The notes under the pieces: model-generated | Seen by the model: only the letters and a program-made list of their open reading frames with translations | Database searches by the model: none | Told to the model about the DNA's origin: nothing | Program-made: the position numbers and the translations under genes | Assembly (NCBI GenBank): GCA_963675135.1 | Contig: OY776129.1 | Coordinates: forward strand, 45,768,141-45,832,140 | DNA length: 64,000 nt | DNA from: Galeopsis tetrahit | Lineage: Eukaryota > Streptophyta > Magnoliopsida > Lamiales > Lamiaceae | Direction: 5' to 3' | Part shown: positions 23,001-34,796 of the stretch, piece by piece | How the letters are laid out: every line of letters starts with the position of its first letter | Position numbering within the stretch: the stretch's first letter is position 1

Positions 23001-24585
23001 CATCTGTTTCCTTTAGCTTTTCACGTTCACTAATAATACAGGTTTCCTGTGTGTCACCATTTTGGGTAGGCAGGTCATCTTTATCTTCCTGCTGATGAAT
23101 ATTAGACACAGAATCGCCCTCTTGAAGGTTAGCCTCTGTAACATGATTACTTCCGAAATGGTTCCTTTCCTCCACAATTCTAGTAGCTGTCTCCTGAACA
23201 TTCCCATGATTGTCTTTTGGAAAAGATCTTCTTTGGTTAATCTCAAGTTCAAATGAACTTTTACTCTTACATTTGGTGGCCTCACTTTTAGTGGGACTTG
23301 AATTGCCAATACAGGAATCCTCTGGAACAGGTTTTGCAGGAGAAGGCCCCACTTCAGGAGGTTCATTGTCCACGACAATAGGTATAGGATGATCAAATTT
23401 CTTCGTTGACTCTTTACGAGAAGCAAAATTAGATGTATATGGATTTTTCCTCCTTTCATCAATATGAGAACAGTAATTCCCGGGCTCACAACCCGGAAAA
23501 TCTGCTTGCTTGGAGTGAAAATTAGATGGACCAGATGCACCATCGTTCTGCTGATCATGAATCGTATCATCAGATAAATGAGTGCAACCAAAATCAGTAT
23601 CCACCTTTTTTCTATAAAATTCTTGAACATCAATTTCCTCAATGGATTTGTCTAGGGAGAAACTTGATGCTTCTTTATGCTGCCTAGTCTCATATTTTGA
23701 TTTTGCGTTTTGGTGGTAATCCTTGCATTTGGTGGCCTCACTTTCAGTGGGACCTGAATTACCAATAAAGGAATCCTCTTCAAAATTAGATGGACCAGAT
23801 GAACCATCAGAGCAACCAAAATCAGTATCCATCTTTTTTCTATAAAAAGCTTGAGCATCAATTTCATCAATTTCATCAATGGATTTGTCTGGGGAGAAGC
23901 TTGATCCTTCTTTATGCTGCCTAGTCTCATCTTTTGATTTAGCATTTTGATGGTAATCCTTGTTAATAAAATGTGAGGTGCCAACATTGTTAATATCTTT
24001 CCTTCTCCTAGAGAATGCTTTTTCCCACTGCTCTTGAACCTTTCCAGAAATATCTTCCACTATCTCACAATCAGACAAATCATCATTATCAGACGAATCA
24101 CATCCAGAATCACTATACAAACCATAGCGGTTACTTCTAAAATAATTCCCAGAATACGTACGTTTGCACTTTGATAATCGAAAAGGAGTTCCTTTGTCTT
24201 GAACAAACTGGTAATCTTCAACAGCAGCATCTGCAGAGTCTTTACAATTCTGAGCAACACGTACAGAGTCTCTACTTGAGGACGTGCCAGCAGAGAATCT
24301 CGCATTGTCGGCACCAACAAAATGACTGCTGTCGTGGATCTCATCATCATCAAGATTTATCACATTCCTGAATGGGCACTTGTCTTCCCTCAGCATGCTT
24401 GAACCTTCATTTTTCTTCGGCGGCAACGATTCAGGAGTGTTGATGATAATAACATTTTCAAAATTTTCAGAATCAACATCTATCAGAATAACATCATCAG
24501 CTTCTTCATTATATGTGCACCTTCTCAGCGTTTTCTCTCTTGAACAGGGCCTGGGGCGTGGACGACCTGAAGATATTCTAGCCAT
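20037..24585 (-). CDS. large acidic protein with C-terminal J domain
   Basis: Four coding exons on the minus strand: 24585-22942, 21119-20997, 20869-20717 and 20192-20037, all joined in phase 0, giving 691 residues. The first 548 residues are acidic, low-complexity and serine-rich (DDVILIDVDSENFENVIIINTP; CDSSDNDDLSDCEIVEDISG), with a 79-residue internal duplication beginning DYHQNAKSK. Exons 2-3 form a charged coiled coil (EEARRLRQLRKRKRAESIRLL). The last exon encodes the second half of a J domain: AYKRAMFTFHPDRA with the HPD tripeptide that stimulates Hsp70, then VEAEEKFKLVNRIKEKL. J-domain proteins recruit Hsp70; here the charged N-terminus suggests a nuclear client or adaptor role. The layout resembles the plant DnaJ-superfamily proteins that include the EMF1-interacting type, but this is a family guess. 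Introns 1 and 2 and their surroundings contain Stowaway elements. Confidence 0.88.
21264..21529. mobile_element. Stowaway MITE in intron 1 of the J-domain gene
   Basis: 266 bp between TA dinucleotides (21262-21263 and 21530-21531), with ends CTCTCTCTGTCCCTCTTTAAG and its inverse CTTAAAGGGGGACGGAGGAAG. It lies about 145 bases upstream of the exon 2 acceptor on the minus strand and leaves the splice sites intact. Confidence 0.85.
22449..22707. mobile_element. degenerate Stowaway-like MITE in intron 1 of the J-domain gene
   Basis: The left end (GCTCCCACTATATCTTTC) and the right end (GAAAGTTATAGTGGGACGAAGAGAG, before TA at 22708) are inverted repeats about 30 bases long. The inside contains two direct copies of GATGTAG(C/T)(A/C)CAAGTGATGTGATTGGGAGAGA about 68 bases apart. 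The left TA is eroded. Confidence 0.65.
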
Positions 24586-27500
24586 TTGTTACTGCATGCA
24601 GGACTACTAGTTAGCTTGTAGTTGTCAGAAATCATCTAGAAAAATGGCATTAAAAAATAAACAAGGTATCACAAACATTACTAGGAAATTTGTTATGCCT
24701 GATTGCCTGGAACAAGATGATAATTGTAACACGACAAAATCAATAGTCAAATCAAAATTTCCATTTTCCCACATGGTTACTTAAGGCTAAACACACTAGA
24801 ATAATACACATCCAATGTATCCAAAGCACAAAACAAACATGCGCTTCACTAAAGCAAGGCGGGCCATTTAACTGATTTAAGAATAGTAATATATATATAT
24901 ATGATCTCATACAAAAAAGACATGATAACATAAAATAAGAACATATCATAAGAACTTCCATCTTCTAGAGCATTTAGAATGCAGTGGGAAGAACTTTAAT
25001 TGTATTTTCCTGAGAAGTTTGCACGCGCTGATAACACTTGCCTAATTCTTTTTTATTGATGAATTTTAATTGGTTCTGCGGCTTAGGCTTTAACATTTTG
25101 AGTAAGGGCTTCATTAATTCTGAATGGGCTTTTAAAAATAATTATGGGCAAACTCCAGAAGAAAAAAAAACTTGCCCAGTCTGATTTCATCAAAGCAGAT
25201 AAAGCCACCGATTCACGCTTTTGAAAAAACGCAGAAAGCGAGTGTTTTACAGCGCTTCACTGACTTTGATGTGCCTGGGAAGGGTCAAAGTTGTAGAGGG
25301 TTTCTTTGCTTCACTTTTTATGCTTAAGCGTTCAGGCGAGCTTTTAACTACCCTGTGGCCTGTACACATCAGCCATTGATCAACGCAATTGAAAATTCCA
25401 GATTCTTCCTTCACATACACACAACAGAGAATCTTCCCTATATACTAATGCTAAATCTTTCTTTGCTGAGGTGGCTTCTCCAAATACCTCCATTCTGAAA
25501 TCCCTAAAATTCTACAATTTTTTTTTTTTTAAATCTAACTTCTCTCTCTTCTTCTTCAACCGTCATTTTCTAATTCAAATTTTATATTAATTTTTTTTTT
25601 AATTATTTTCTCTTTTCTTTTTCAATCATTCCTTCAAATAAAGTTGTATATAAAAGGAAAAGGAAAAAAAAGAAATTTAAAGTCATATGTCCACAAGTCG
25701 AACTAGATAAAATCTATAAATATTATATTAAATTTTACTATATGAAGGAGATATAATCTTAACTAAATAACTTTTTTGTCAAATCTCTTCCTATGACAAG
25801 GAGAGAGTTAAAAACACAGCAACAAAGCTAAAATACAAAAAGAAAGAAGGCTTAAAGGAACCTAGCGGTACAGGGACAGTGATATAGTTCCTTAGTTTCT
25901 TCTTTCTTTACAAATTGACCCTTGAACCCTAGGCCTGGATTAAACACGGTTTTCTTGCTTATGATTGTCCCTGTTTTCTTCGAGTTATTTTTGTCAAAAA
26001 TGATTATTTATTTCAAAAATTGTACAAACCACGTTTTGGGTTGGAAGATATGGAAAGTAGAAGAGGCACACCGAGGCGTGCTGAGTTCAAGAATCAGTTG
26101 GTTGAGTTTAGAAAAAGTAAAACCCCATTAAATTGTGAATGCAGAAGAATTTTGTAGACATGTAAAAAATATGTGAATAATATATACATTTCCACTACTT
26201 AAAACATGTGTTGGAAAAAAGTCGTATCACAATTCACAAACCAACTAGTTATAACTCAATAAGAAATTTAACCCGAGATTAGCTTAAACAATGTGTAGTC
26301 CATAGTTGTTAGAGGCAAGAGGTGCAAGGGAACATAGGCAAAAGTGTTTTAAAAGAAAAATAATGCCCGTGCTATTCTTTGAGGAATACTATCTTCAATA
26401 AATCAAGCTTTGTCAAATCTCTTGCTATGGGAAGAAGATACAATTTTATCTAAATAAAGATTTGCCAAATTTCACTCTATGGATTGGGAAGGTAAACAGG
26501 AGTCAAAATATGGCATAACTCATAAAAGGTATAAGATTCACACAAAAAAGGGTGAAAAAGAGCTTAGCAACTGGCGAGAGAAACAACATTGTTTCATTAA
26601 AACTTCTTTATGATTCTGCCGCTTCTTTTTAAAACTTGTTTTATATCATAAAAATAGTACACTAAACATCTTTGGGGTGAGAAGATCCGCAAAGTTTAGA
26701 GGCATGCATGTAGCACACCAGGATTAATATTTGCAAGAGTACGAAACACGTGTTTTAAGTCTAATTATTAAGTATTAACACATACATAACAAAATACTTA
26801 ATACACATATATACACATAAATCTAAAAAAAAAAATACACATATTCATATAATTAAATACACATAACAAATCTCAAAAAAATCAGGGGGGCAGCAGCCCT
26901 TACCCCACCCCCCTGCCCCCCCTTGCATCCGCCATTGGGGCACGGAAACATTACCCCACAAACTGCACTCGCCCGAAAAAGGACCTGTGCCATGGAGCTC
27001 ACTGGAGTCTCAAACAACTATGGTATCATTTACACCGCTAAGCAGTAAGCACACAAACCAAAATTTAACTCGAAAACCCACTGTTGCAACTAATAGTTCA
27101 ATATCATAACAAAAAAATTCACAATTTATAAATCCGATAAAAACTTCAGATCACCCAAATAAATGCACATCAAACATAAATATGGCCGCTAAACGCACAA
27201 AATAACTCGAGATTAAATAAATCTTACATAAATAAATCACCAAATAATACTTGTAAGGCTTTCCATCTAGTACATTCGAACAAATTACAAACCCTAATCA
27301 GACCCAGGTAAAAAATCAGCAAAGCCCAAGTATATCCGAAACCCTTTTTAAAAGAATGTGAACGAATTCGATCTCCAGAGGCATATAAAACTAGTAGGTA
27401 AAAAGAATCAAAGTCAAAACGTATACCTGAACAAAAGAGAAAAATCCTTCGGCGACTAAGTAGTAAAAGGCATCGGAAATCACCACTGAGATAAACTGAG

Positions 27501-28669
27501 TCAATGATTGCCCAACAATAATAACAATTTGAAAGTCCCAAACGGGCAAATTCAGAGAGGAATTTTGAATTAGGAAAATTGCAGAAGCCGCGTGAACCGG
27601 ATGTGTGCGAGGATATTTATGGTTAGAGTGGAGAAATTGGGAAAGGGCTATGGGCACAACTATTATCAAAAATATAGAGTATGTATAAAAAACGCAATTA
27701 TTTGAAATGAACTAATGATAAAAAAAAAAAAATATGTCGCATTTACTTGCTGACCGGGTTAGAAGTAAGATTTTTGACCGGGTTAGAAGTACTAAAATCT
27801 TACCCCATTTTCGTAATTTATAGTTAAAGTCATTTAAAAATGTAAATTTCACCACCTTTAAGTAAACGGATAATATATCAAATTGTTCCTTTTTTTACAA
27901 TTTGGTGTCTTTAGTTGTGTGTTTCGTAGATTACAATTTCATAAATTTAAGTTTTAATGATTCATTCACGTCAATTTTTCGACAATCGAATTTAACTATT
28001 TTTTACGAATAGAAGGTCAAACTTTATATTAAATTGTTCATCTTTTCAAATCCATCAATATAAAGAAGCATGCAGGTCAAAGTCATCAAGTCGTGGGTGG
28101 AAGTGTGCTATTGATATATTAAGTAGTGAAGAAGATTATACATTCATCCTCATATCCACGTCGGGTAAATTAGATTTTGGTCATCTTATATCTATATTTC
28201 TGTGTCGGGAATATGGATAAACAAAAGGTAAAAACATTAATTGACTTGGGATAAGACGTGTACAGCAAAAAAGGAAAAAAAATTTAATCATGATAATGGT
28301 GAGCTGTGCTTCTTGCTCTTTTGCAATAATTTCTTTAGTATACAACCCCCTACGTCCCTTTTCTTAACCAAAGCATAAAAAAAAGGTGGTGCGAGCCGAT
28401 GAGACAGTCAAGGCTTATAAAGAAGATTAGATAGAATCTCAAATTAGGATGCAACGAAAATTCGGAACTAAAAGCAATTATCTGGAATTTGAGTTAGTTA
28501 CATAATCCCCAAAATCTATTGAAATCTTTAAAAATTCTCTTATGATAACAAATTAGTCTATCCAAGATCCCCAAACTTTCTATATCTTTTCTTTTGGTAA
28601 ATCTCGAACTCTTTAGAATCAGTCTAGCAAACTCTACCAAGTAAGCATTTTTTTTGTCCCTTACTCCAT
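24586..28669. other. 4-kb gene-free stretch
   Basis: The right flank of the J-domain gene includes a minus-strand TATATAG near 25438-25444, which could be its TATA box with a 5' UTR intron. A C-rich patch at 26886-26940 looks like a transposon edge. Open minus-strand frames at 27224-27669 show no family resemblance. Otherwise AT-rich DNA without recognisable content. Confidence 0.45.
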
Positions 28670-29537
28670 ATATCTACCTCAAAATAGGTCTTTTGCAAGG
28701 AAGTTGGTGGACTCATCATGAATTAGGTCAGGGTGGCTTCATCATGAATTAGGCTGGGGTGGCTGGCGGTTTCGGGATCCCATAGAAAATGCTTATTTTA
28801 TGCATCGGGTACTAGATCTTGATAGTAAGATTTCTCATAAAAAAAAATAGAAGTGAATCCATAGTCCAGCCATAACAAGATCCAGTAAAAAAAGCGACGG
28901 ATAAGAGTTGCGTTGTCGGTTGACTTGACCTAACCTGTCATGAACATAACACTACTTATAAAAGGTTTCGAGATGACTCGTCCTTTAGTTCACCAAAAAA
29001 TAATTGAAAATGGTCTTGATTCGTAAGCGAATTTGAGCAGCAACACTGCATTTATTTCGTAAATTGAAGGATGAGCCATACATCAAAATGACGGGATTGG
29101 GGAGATGAACAATTGATATATGGTTTGACCTATGATTCACCAAAAAATGTTTCAATTTTGCACGCTAGAAAATTGATGTGAATGAATCGTTCAAAATTAA
29201 ATTTGTGGAGTTGTAATATACAGAATGAGCAATTGAAGGCACCAAATTGAAGAATTTGGAGAGATGAATAATTTTATGTATCACTCGTTCCTTTAATTCA
29301 CCAAAAATGCTAGCTACGACGGCAAAGTGTTGTAAAACTTATGTATTGTAACGACTTTGAGCATAAATTTCAAAATAAAATATTACAGAGTAGTATTTAG
29401 AGTGCATAAATTGCTACCCCTAACTTGACGGAAATTTTTCACTACCACTCCTAACCTGAAACAATTTACATATATGTATGTGTGTGCATGTGTATATATA
29501 TTTTATAAATGCTAGTACACATTTTTCTTGGAATGTA
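28670..29537 (+). repeat. hAT-derived repeat, copy A, left part
   Basis: Non-coding DNA that recurs as a diverged direct copy at 34175-34794 (shared words include AGGAAGTTGGTGG, TCATCATGAATTAGG, CACCAAAAAATAATTGAAA, TTGATATATGGTTTGACC). It continues past a solo LTR insertion at 32974 as GGTTGAGCCTCAATTTAG, then into hAT transposase remains at 33180-34020. Confidence 0.75.
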
Positions 29538-30717
29538 TCTATTGTTGGTTTATAGATTACCAACAATGGCTTACAAAGAATTTAGACGGAAAAAATTAAA
29601 GACAGTAAAAGAAATTACAAAGTCTTCGAGTTCTTCAACTTTCCAAAAGAGGCAGCTTCCTTGTTTGAGCAGCTTCTTAGAATAGCAGGTCCAGAAAGGG
29701 AAGAGACAGAACTGTAGATAAACTGAAAATTAGGGAAAAGAGCCGAGTCAAGGTGATACCTTTTCCCGTAAAACAAACACGTCTCGGCTAGTGTTCACGG
29801 AGTGACGAGTTGCTTCGAAAGGTAAAACGGCTTCCTCTTTGCACGAGCAACACCGCAGCGCACAAAGCTCCAGCGAACAGAAACACGTTAGAACCGGATT
29901 GCACTCTAAAATGCTATGCAGAATGCTGAAAATAGTGTATGCAATTTTCTGGAAAAACTCAGGTGAAATTTGTTGTATGCAAAAGTGTGTTTTCCCAAAA
30001 CCATGCACTCCTATTTATAGGCAGTGTCACTCAGGTGTGGAACAGACGGGTATTTAAGGCAGTAACGGCTGGTCACACATTAATATGGCAGTTTCTGGCA
30101 GTTTCAGGAATGGTAACTCCCATTCTTAATACCCAGCACATTAATATGGCAGTTTCGGAATGGTAACTTCCATTCTTAAACTTCCACGCAATTAAGACAA
30201 TCACATTTCAAATTCAAATTCCAGAAGTCAACTTCCGCTTGACTTCCATAGACTTGGGCTGTCTAAATCCGTGTGGGTCGAGGCCCACATTTTTAGAACC
30301 ACAAAAAGATAGAGGGGCCCCAGGCCCAAGCCCAAAGTCCAATTGCCAAGATCCAAGGCCAAGGCCCACGGACAACGGACCCGGCGCGGCACGGGCGGCG
30401 CGCGCGCGCGCGTGTGGCTAATTGAATGGTTCAATAGTCACTACAATTTGAACATTCTTAACTAACTCCTATTAATAAGGAGTTAGTTAATTCTCTCATT
30501 TATCAATGTGGGATAGTTATTAACACTACTCCCAATGCATCACTTTGTCTTAAACTTCGTACATTAATTTCTCACTCACCGAAATTCGGTTTTGAGATTT
30601 TAAATATACTACGATCATCTACTCGGAGAGTAGAACGATTCTACAATATTTAATTCTTCGAAAATTAAATATTCATACCCTCAAATAATTGATTAATTAA
30701 AATCAATTAAATATTAA

Positions 30718-32934
30718 GGGCATGATTGGTATGGGGTAATGGACTTAGAATGGAATGAGCATTCATGAACATATTCCTAATCTCATGATTGGTATGTTTT
30801 TTTACACAGAATCGTGATTCCTCGTGGAATGGTGATTCCCAAAAATAAAGAATTTTGATTCATATCCATCCCCTATCTTTACCCATTCCATTCCACGTGA
30901 AATTAAATTATTTTTATTTTCTAAAAAAAAAAATTATTAAAAAAATATTTTTACAAAATTATCCTTATTAACAATTAAAAAGATTTTCATTAACCCTCTT
31001 ATCCAACCTTAATCCACGATTAAATACGATATTTATTAACCTTCTTTAACCTAATTCATCAAGAGGGAAGGATGCTGAGAAAGAACGCAGAAGAGAAGAA
31101 CGCTGAGAAAAAAACGCAGAAGAGACTGAGAAAAAAACGCAGAAGAAACTCGAGTTTGGTAAGCAGATCGATCGAGTTGCATATATATTATAGGGCCATT
31201 TTTATTTTGATTAGATAGCAATTACTGTATATTGGAAATACCCATTAATTGTTGTTTACAGTGCCTCCTTCCCGAAAATTTCGGTGGAGATATACAAACA
31301 CCGCTCTTTATATTAAATTCGGCATTTGATCTCATCCAGGTAATTTATAATTGGGAAAATATCAATTTTGGTCACCGAGTTTTACTTCTTTTCATATTTG
31401 GTCACCCACATTTGATCACTATCAAAATTGGTCACTCACTTATTATATTCTATCAAAATTGAGAGTTTTGAGCTCAAAATTTTCAAAACATTAAAAACTT
31501 TTGATGCATCTTCTAGAAACTAATGAAACAAACGCAGTAGTAAGAATGAAACATGTCAAACGCGTTCTCATGCGGAATTTTCATTATATTTATCCTTGAT
31601 TAGAAAGAATTCTCAAACGTGATTCAATCAACTTGCTGGGTAGTCAAAAAAATTTCAATAAATTTTTAATAATTATTTAACTCAATTATGAATTCATTTG
31701 TTGTTGGTTTACTTTTTAGAACGTGATTCAATCAACTTTGCTGTAGTCAAAAAATTTCAGTAAGTTTTTAATAATTATTTAACTCAATTATGAATTCATT
31801 TGTTGTTGGTTTACTTTTTATTTTACAGGAAAATGAGAAACTCGGTTTACTTTTTATTTTACAGGAAAATGAGAAACTCAAGATAGAATGAAACTTTGTA
31901 CTCTTGTTTTTTTTTAACAATTGTACTCTGTTTTTCAATTCTTGGTTTCATATTGAATTTGTATAATAATTGGAGATATACATTTGGAAAAATATCAATT
32001 TTGGTCTTTTTCACTACCCAGCAAGTTGATTGAATCACGTTCCAGAAGATGCATGAGAATTCTTTCTAATAAAGAATAAATATAATGAAAATTTCAAGAT
32101 GCATGAGAATTCTTTTGACCTATTACGCATAAATATAATGAGAATTCCTTCTGATCTATAAGATAAAACTAAGATTCTTCAATGGGTATTCACGCTCCGG
32201 TAGGTTCCACATGTTTCATTCTTGCTACTGCGTTTGTTTCATTAGTTTGTAGAAGATGCATCAGAAGTTTTTAATGTTTTGAAAATTTTGAGCTCAAAAC
32301 TCTTTCTCCGTTAGTCAATAACAGATTGACTAACGGAATTATCAATTTTGATAGAATATAATAAATGAGTGACCAATTTTGATAGTGATCAAATGTGGGT
32401 GATCAAATATGAAAAGAGGTAAAACTGGATGACCAAAATTGATATTTTCCCTTTATAATTCTTTTATATAAACATATACACAATGATCGATATAATTTTA
32501 GCTAACGCAAGAAGAGAAGAATGCTGAGAAAAAACGTAGAAGAGAAGAACTAGTCCAAGAATAGTAGTGTAATGTTGTTCTATATATATACAGAAGAACT
32601 CTCTGTTTCGTGTATATATATATATATATATCTCGAAACATAGTATATATATATTACAGCAAAAATGAAACATAGTATATTAACCAATTTAATATGTTTT
32701 ATAAAATATGTATAAGGGTATTTTAGTCATTTAAGATAAACTTTTTACATTATTTTGCATTCATTTTATTATACCAATTATGAGAATGGAATCAATTAAA
32801 GAATGATTTTTCCATTCCTTGTCAATACCAATTATGGGAATGTCATTCAGACTTTCATTCCATTCAAACCTTCATTCCATTCATGAGTTCATTCCATTCA
32901 GTCACATTTTCATTCAGTCATACCAATCATACCC
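30718..32934. mobile_element. PIF/Harbinger-type element (copy 2) inside the solo LTR
   Basis: Ends GGGCATGATTGGTATG and CATACCAATCATACCC with TAA duplications (30715-30717 and 32935-32937), the hallmark target of PIF/Harbinger. Subterminal CATTCCATTC words match copies 1 and 3. Purine-rich direct repeats of the type AACGC(A/T)GAGAA lie at 31083-31146 and 32515-32545, on either side of the nested MULE. No transposase frame. Confidence 0.88.
31353..32451. mobile_element. long-TIR MULE inside the Harbinger element
   Basis: 1,099 bp flanked by the 9-bp duplication TTTATAATT (31344-31352 and 32452-32460). The ends GGGAAAATATCAATTTTGGTCA and its inverse begin terminal inverted repeats of roughly 200 bases (TGGTCACCCACATTTGATCAC, ACAAACGCAGTAG). 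The 9-bp duplication and long inverted ends are typical of Mutator-like elements. No transposase frame. Confidence 0.93.
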
Positions 32935-33179
32935 TAAGAAATTGAATAAAAACCCAATTTCTCCAACATCTATTTTTTAGGTTGAGCCTCAATTTAGATT
33001 TTAATTTTGAAATGTATCTATTTTTTTCTTTTTTTTTTAATTTAAATTCAATTTTATTCTTTTTTATCTCAGATTGGGGCCCGACAATTTTTTTACATTT
33101 CTAATTTATATATACGAGACGATAACAATCTATATTACAAGTACTATTTTTTAGATTTCGAGATGACTCAATTTTAAAT

Positions 33180-34020
33180 TTCTAATGTAAAAGAGCCTAT
33201 CAAATTTGAACCAATGACTTCCATCTAGATCTAATTGATGTTTTTAACAATGTGACAGATACTCATTTGACTGAAATCAATAGTAAATTCAAAGATGAGA
33301 CGGTGAAACTTCTTAAACTTAGTGATGTTTTGAATCCTAAGGATAACTTCAAGTTGTCTAATGAGGATTTTATTTAGAATCTTGCCGATAAATTTAATCT
33401 TGATAATTTTACAAATCAATAAATGATCTGTTTGAGGAAAACTTCCCCTTCTCGATCTTGATTCGCGTAGAAATTCTGGAACTACGGGCCTAGTTGAATT
33501 GAAGGGATCTGAATTCCTAATTCCGGAACTACGGGCCTAGTTGAATTGAAGGGATCTGAATTCCTAATTCCGGAACTACGGGCCTAGTTGAATTGAAGGG
33601 ATCTGAATTCCTATTGGTATTGTAGAATTCCTTAGCCTAGTTAGGTACCAGATGAACAATCCGGGAAAAATTCTTGTATGACTTCTTCGATTTCTCGATA
33701 TAGAGAAAATATGACCAACAGTGGTTTGAATGTATAGAAAAAGACTTGGATTGCAACATTACAAATTTGATATTTTTTCTCAAAAAAGTTTTCACAATTT
33801 GCCAACTTTCTGCACTATCCCAAGAGTTAATTAGTCGAGACAAATAAAGTACAATCATATGTTATGATTACGAGATTGATTCACATGTGAAGCATGTCAA
33901 TAGTGTTTTTCAAAATAAAATGGAGAGTGATTATCTAAATATTTTATGGTTGTCTATATTGAAAGAGAATTTTTTGAAGATATTGATTTTGATTGTATTA
34001 TCGATTAATTCTATCGAATA
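33180..34020 (+). pseudogene. hAT transposase (zinc-finger MYM-type 1-like) remnant, copy A
   Basis: Broken plus-strand frames show the order of the C-terminal part of plant hAT-type transposases. First comes a block with INSKFKDE…LLKLSDVLNPKDNF (33270-33350), then LSALSQELI (33809-33835), then the dimerisation segment KHVNSVFQNKMESDYL (33887-33940), and VYIEREFFEDIDFD after a one-base shift (33953-34000). Stops and frameshifts run throughout. A 47-bp triplicate is inserted between the blocks. Confidence 0.7.
33476..33613 (+). repeat. 47-bp minisatellite, three units
   Basis: Three nearly identical direct units of 47 bp; the word ACTACGGGCC begins at 33481, 33528 and 33575. Each unit contains TAGTTGAATTGAAGGG and GAATTCCT. 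It interrupts the hAT transposase remnant. Confidence 0.95.
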
Positions 34021-34174
34021 AAAATTCGTAGGGTGCAACTTATGTAAATAAATTATTTTACATTTATTTTTTGTACTATATTTATTTCAGACTCCCGCAC
34101 TTGTTAGGATGAAAATTAAAATAAAACAGGATTTGCATTTTATTATAGAATAATGGAAGGAATCAATTTTTTAC

Positions 34175-34794
34175 TTTTTCCAATAGGTCTTTTTAATAGG
34201 AAGTTGGTGGGCTCATCATGAATTAGGTCGGGATGGCAGGTAGTTTCGAGATCCCATCGAAATGCTTCTTTTATGCCTCATGTATTAGATCTTGATAGTG
34301 AAATTTCTCATAAAAAGGTAGATTTGACTTGACAAAACCTACCATGAACATGACACTACTACATACGGGATTTCAAGATGGCTCGTCATTCAATTCACCA
34401 AAAAATAATTGAAATTGACCAAGATTCGTAAGGGATTTGAGCAACAACACTACATTTATTTCTCAACAAATTTATGGTTGCTTTCTTGTAAATTGAAGGA
34501 TGGGCCATATATCAAAATGACGGGCTTGAGGAGATAAAACAATTGATATATGGTTTGACCTTTAATTCATCCAAAAATGTTCCAATTTGCACGTCGAAAT
34601 TTAATGTGATTGAATCGTTTAAACTTAAATTTATGGAGTTGTAATATACTGAATGGACAATTGGAGACACCAATTTGACGAGTTTGGCCGTAGTGACTAT
34701 GGCAAAATGTTGTAAGCTTATGTATTCTATGGACTTTGAGAATAAATTTTAAAATATTAGTATTTGCTACCCCTCTAACCCGAAATAATTTACA
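34175..34794 (+). repeat. hAT-derived repeat, copy B, left part
   Basis: A diverged direct copy of 28670-29480, lacking part of its middle. It is cut by a MULE at 34797 and resumes at 35912, continuing into a second GGTTGAGCCTCAATTTAG at about 36009 and transposase remains near 36230-36430. Confidence 0.75.
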
Positions 34795-34796
34795 TA

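Larger units (their letters stand above)
29543..32968 (-). mobile_element. solo LTR carrying nested Harbinger and MULE elements
   Basis: Plus-strand ends are TGTTGGTTTATAG and CAATTTCTCCAACA, flanked by the 5-bp duplication TCTAT (29538-29542 and 32969-32973). On the minus strand it aligns with the LTR at 17282-18152 (TGTTGGA start, then CGAGTAGATGA, CTCAAAACCGA and GGTGAGTGAGAAATTAAT), so it is the same family in inverse orientation. A minus-strand TATAAATAGG lies near 30012-30021. Without the nested element the LTR is about 1.2 kb. A GC-rich (GC)n run lies at about 30395-30412. Confidence 0.88.

Noticed and set aside
27224..27669. Two overlapping minus-strand open frames rich in hydrophobic residues
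   Set aside because: No recognisable family, no clear promoter or partner exon. A donor-like CAG|GTATAC at about 27426 is the only support; it could be a 5' UTR exon but not a supported coding gene.
30239..30434. Open frames on both strands in the GC-rich patch
   Set aside because: They lie inside the solo LTR at a (GC)n run and resemble low-complexity translation.
30715..32937. Considered as an autonomous transposon because of its size
   Set aside because: Half of its length is the nested MULE; no transposase frame remains in either.
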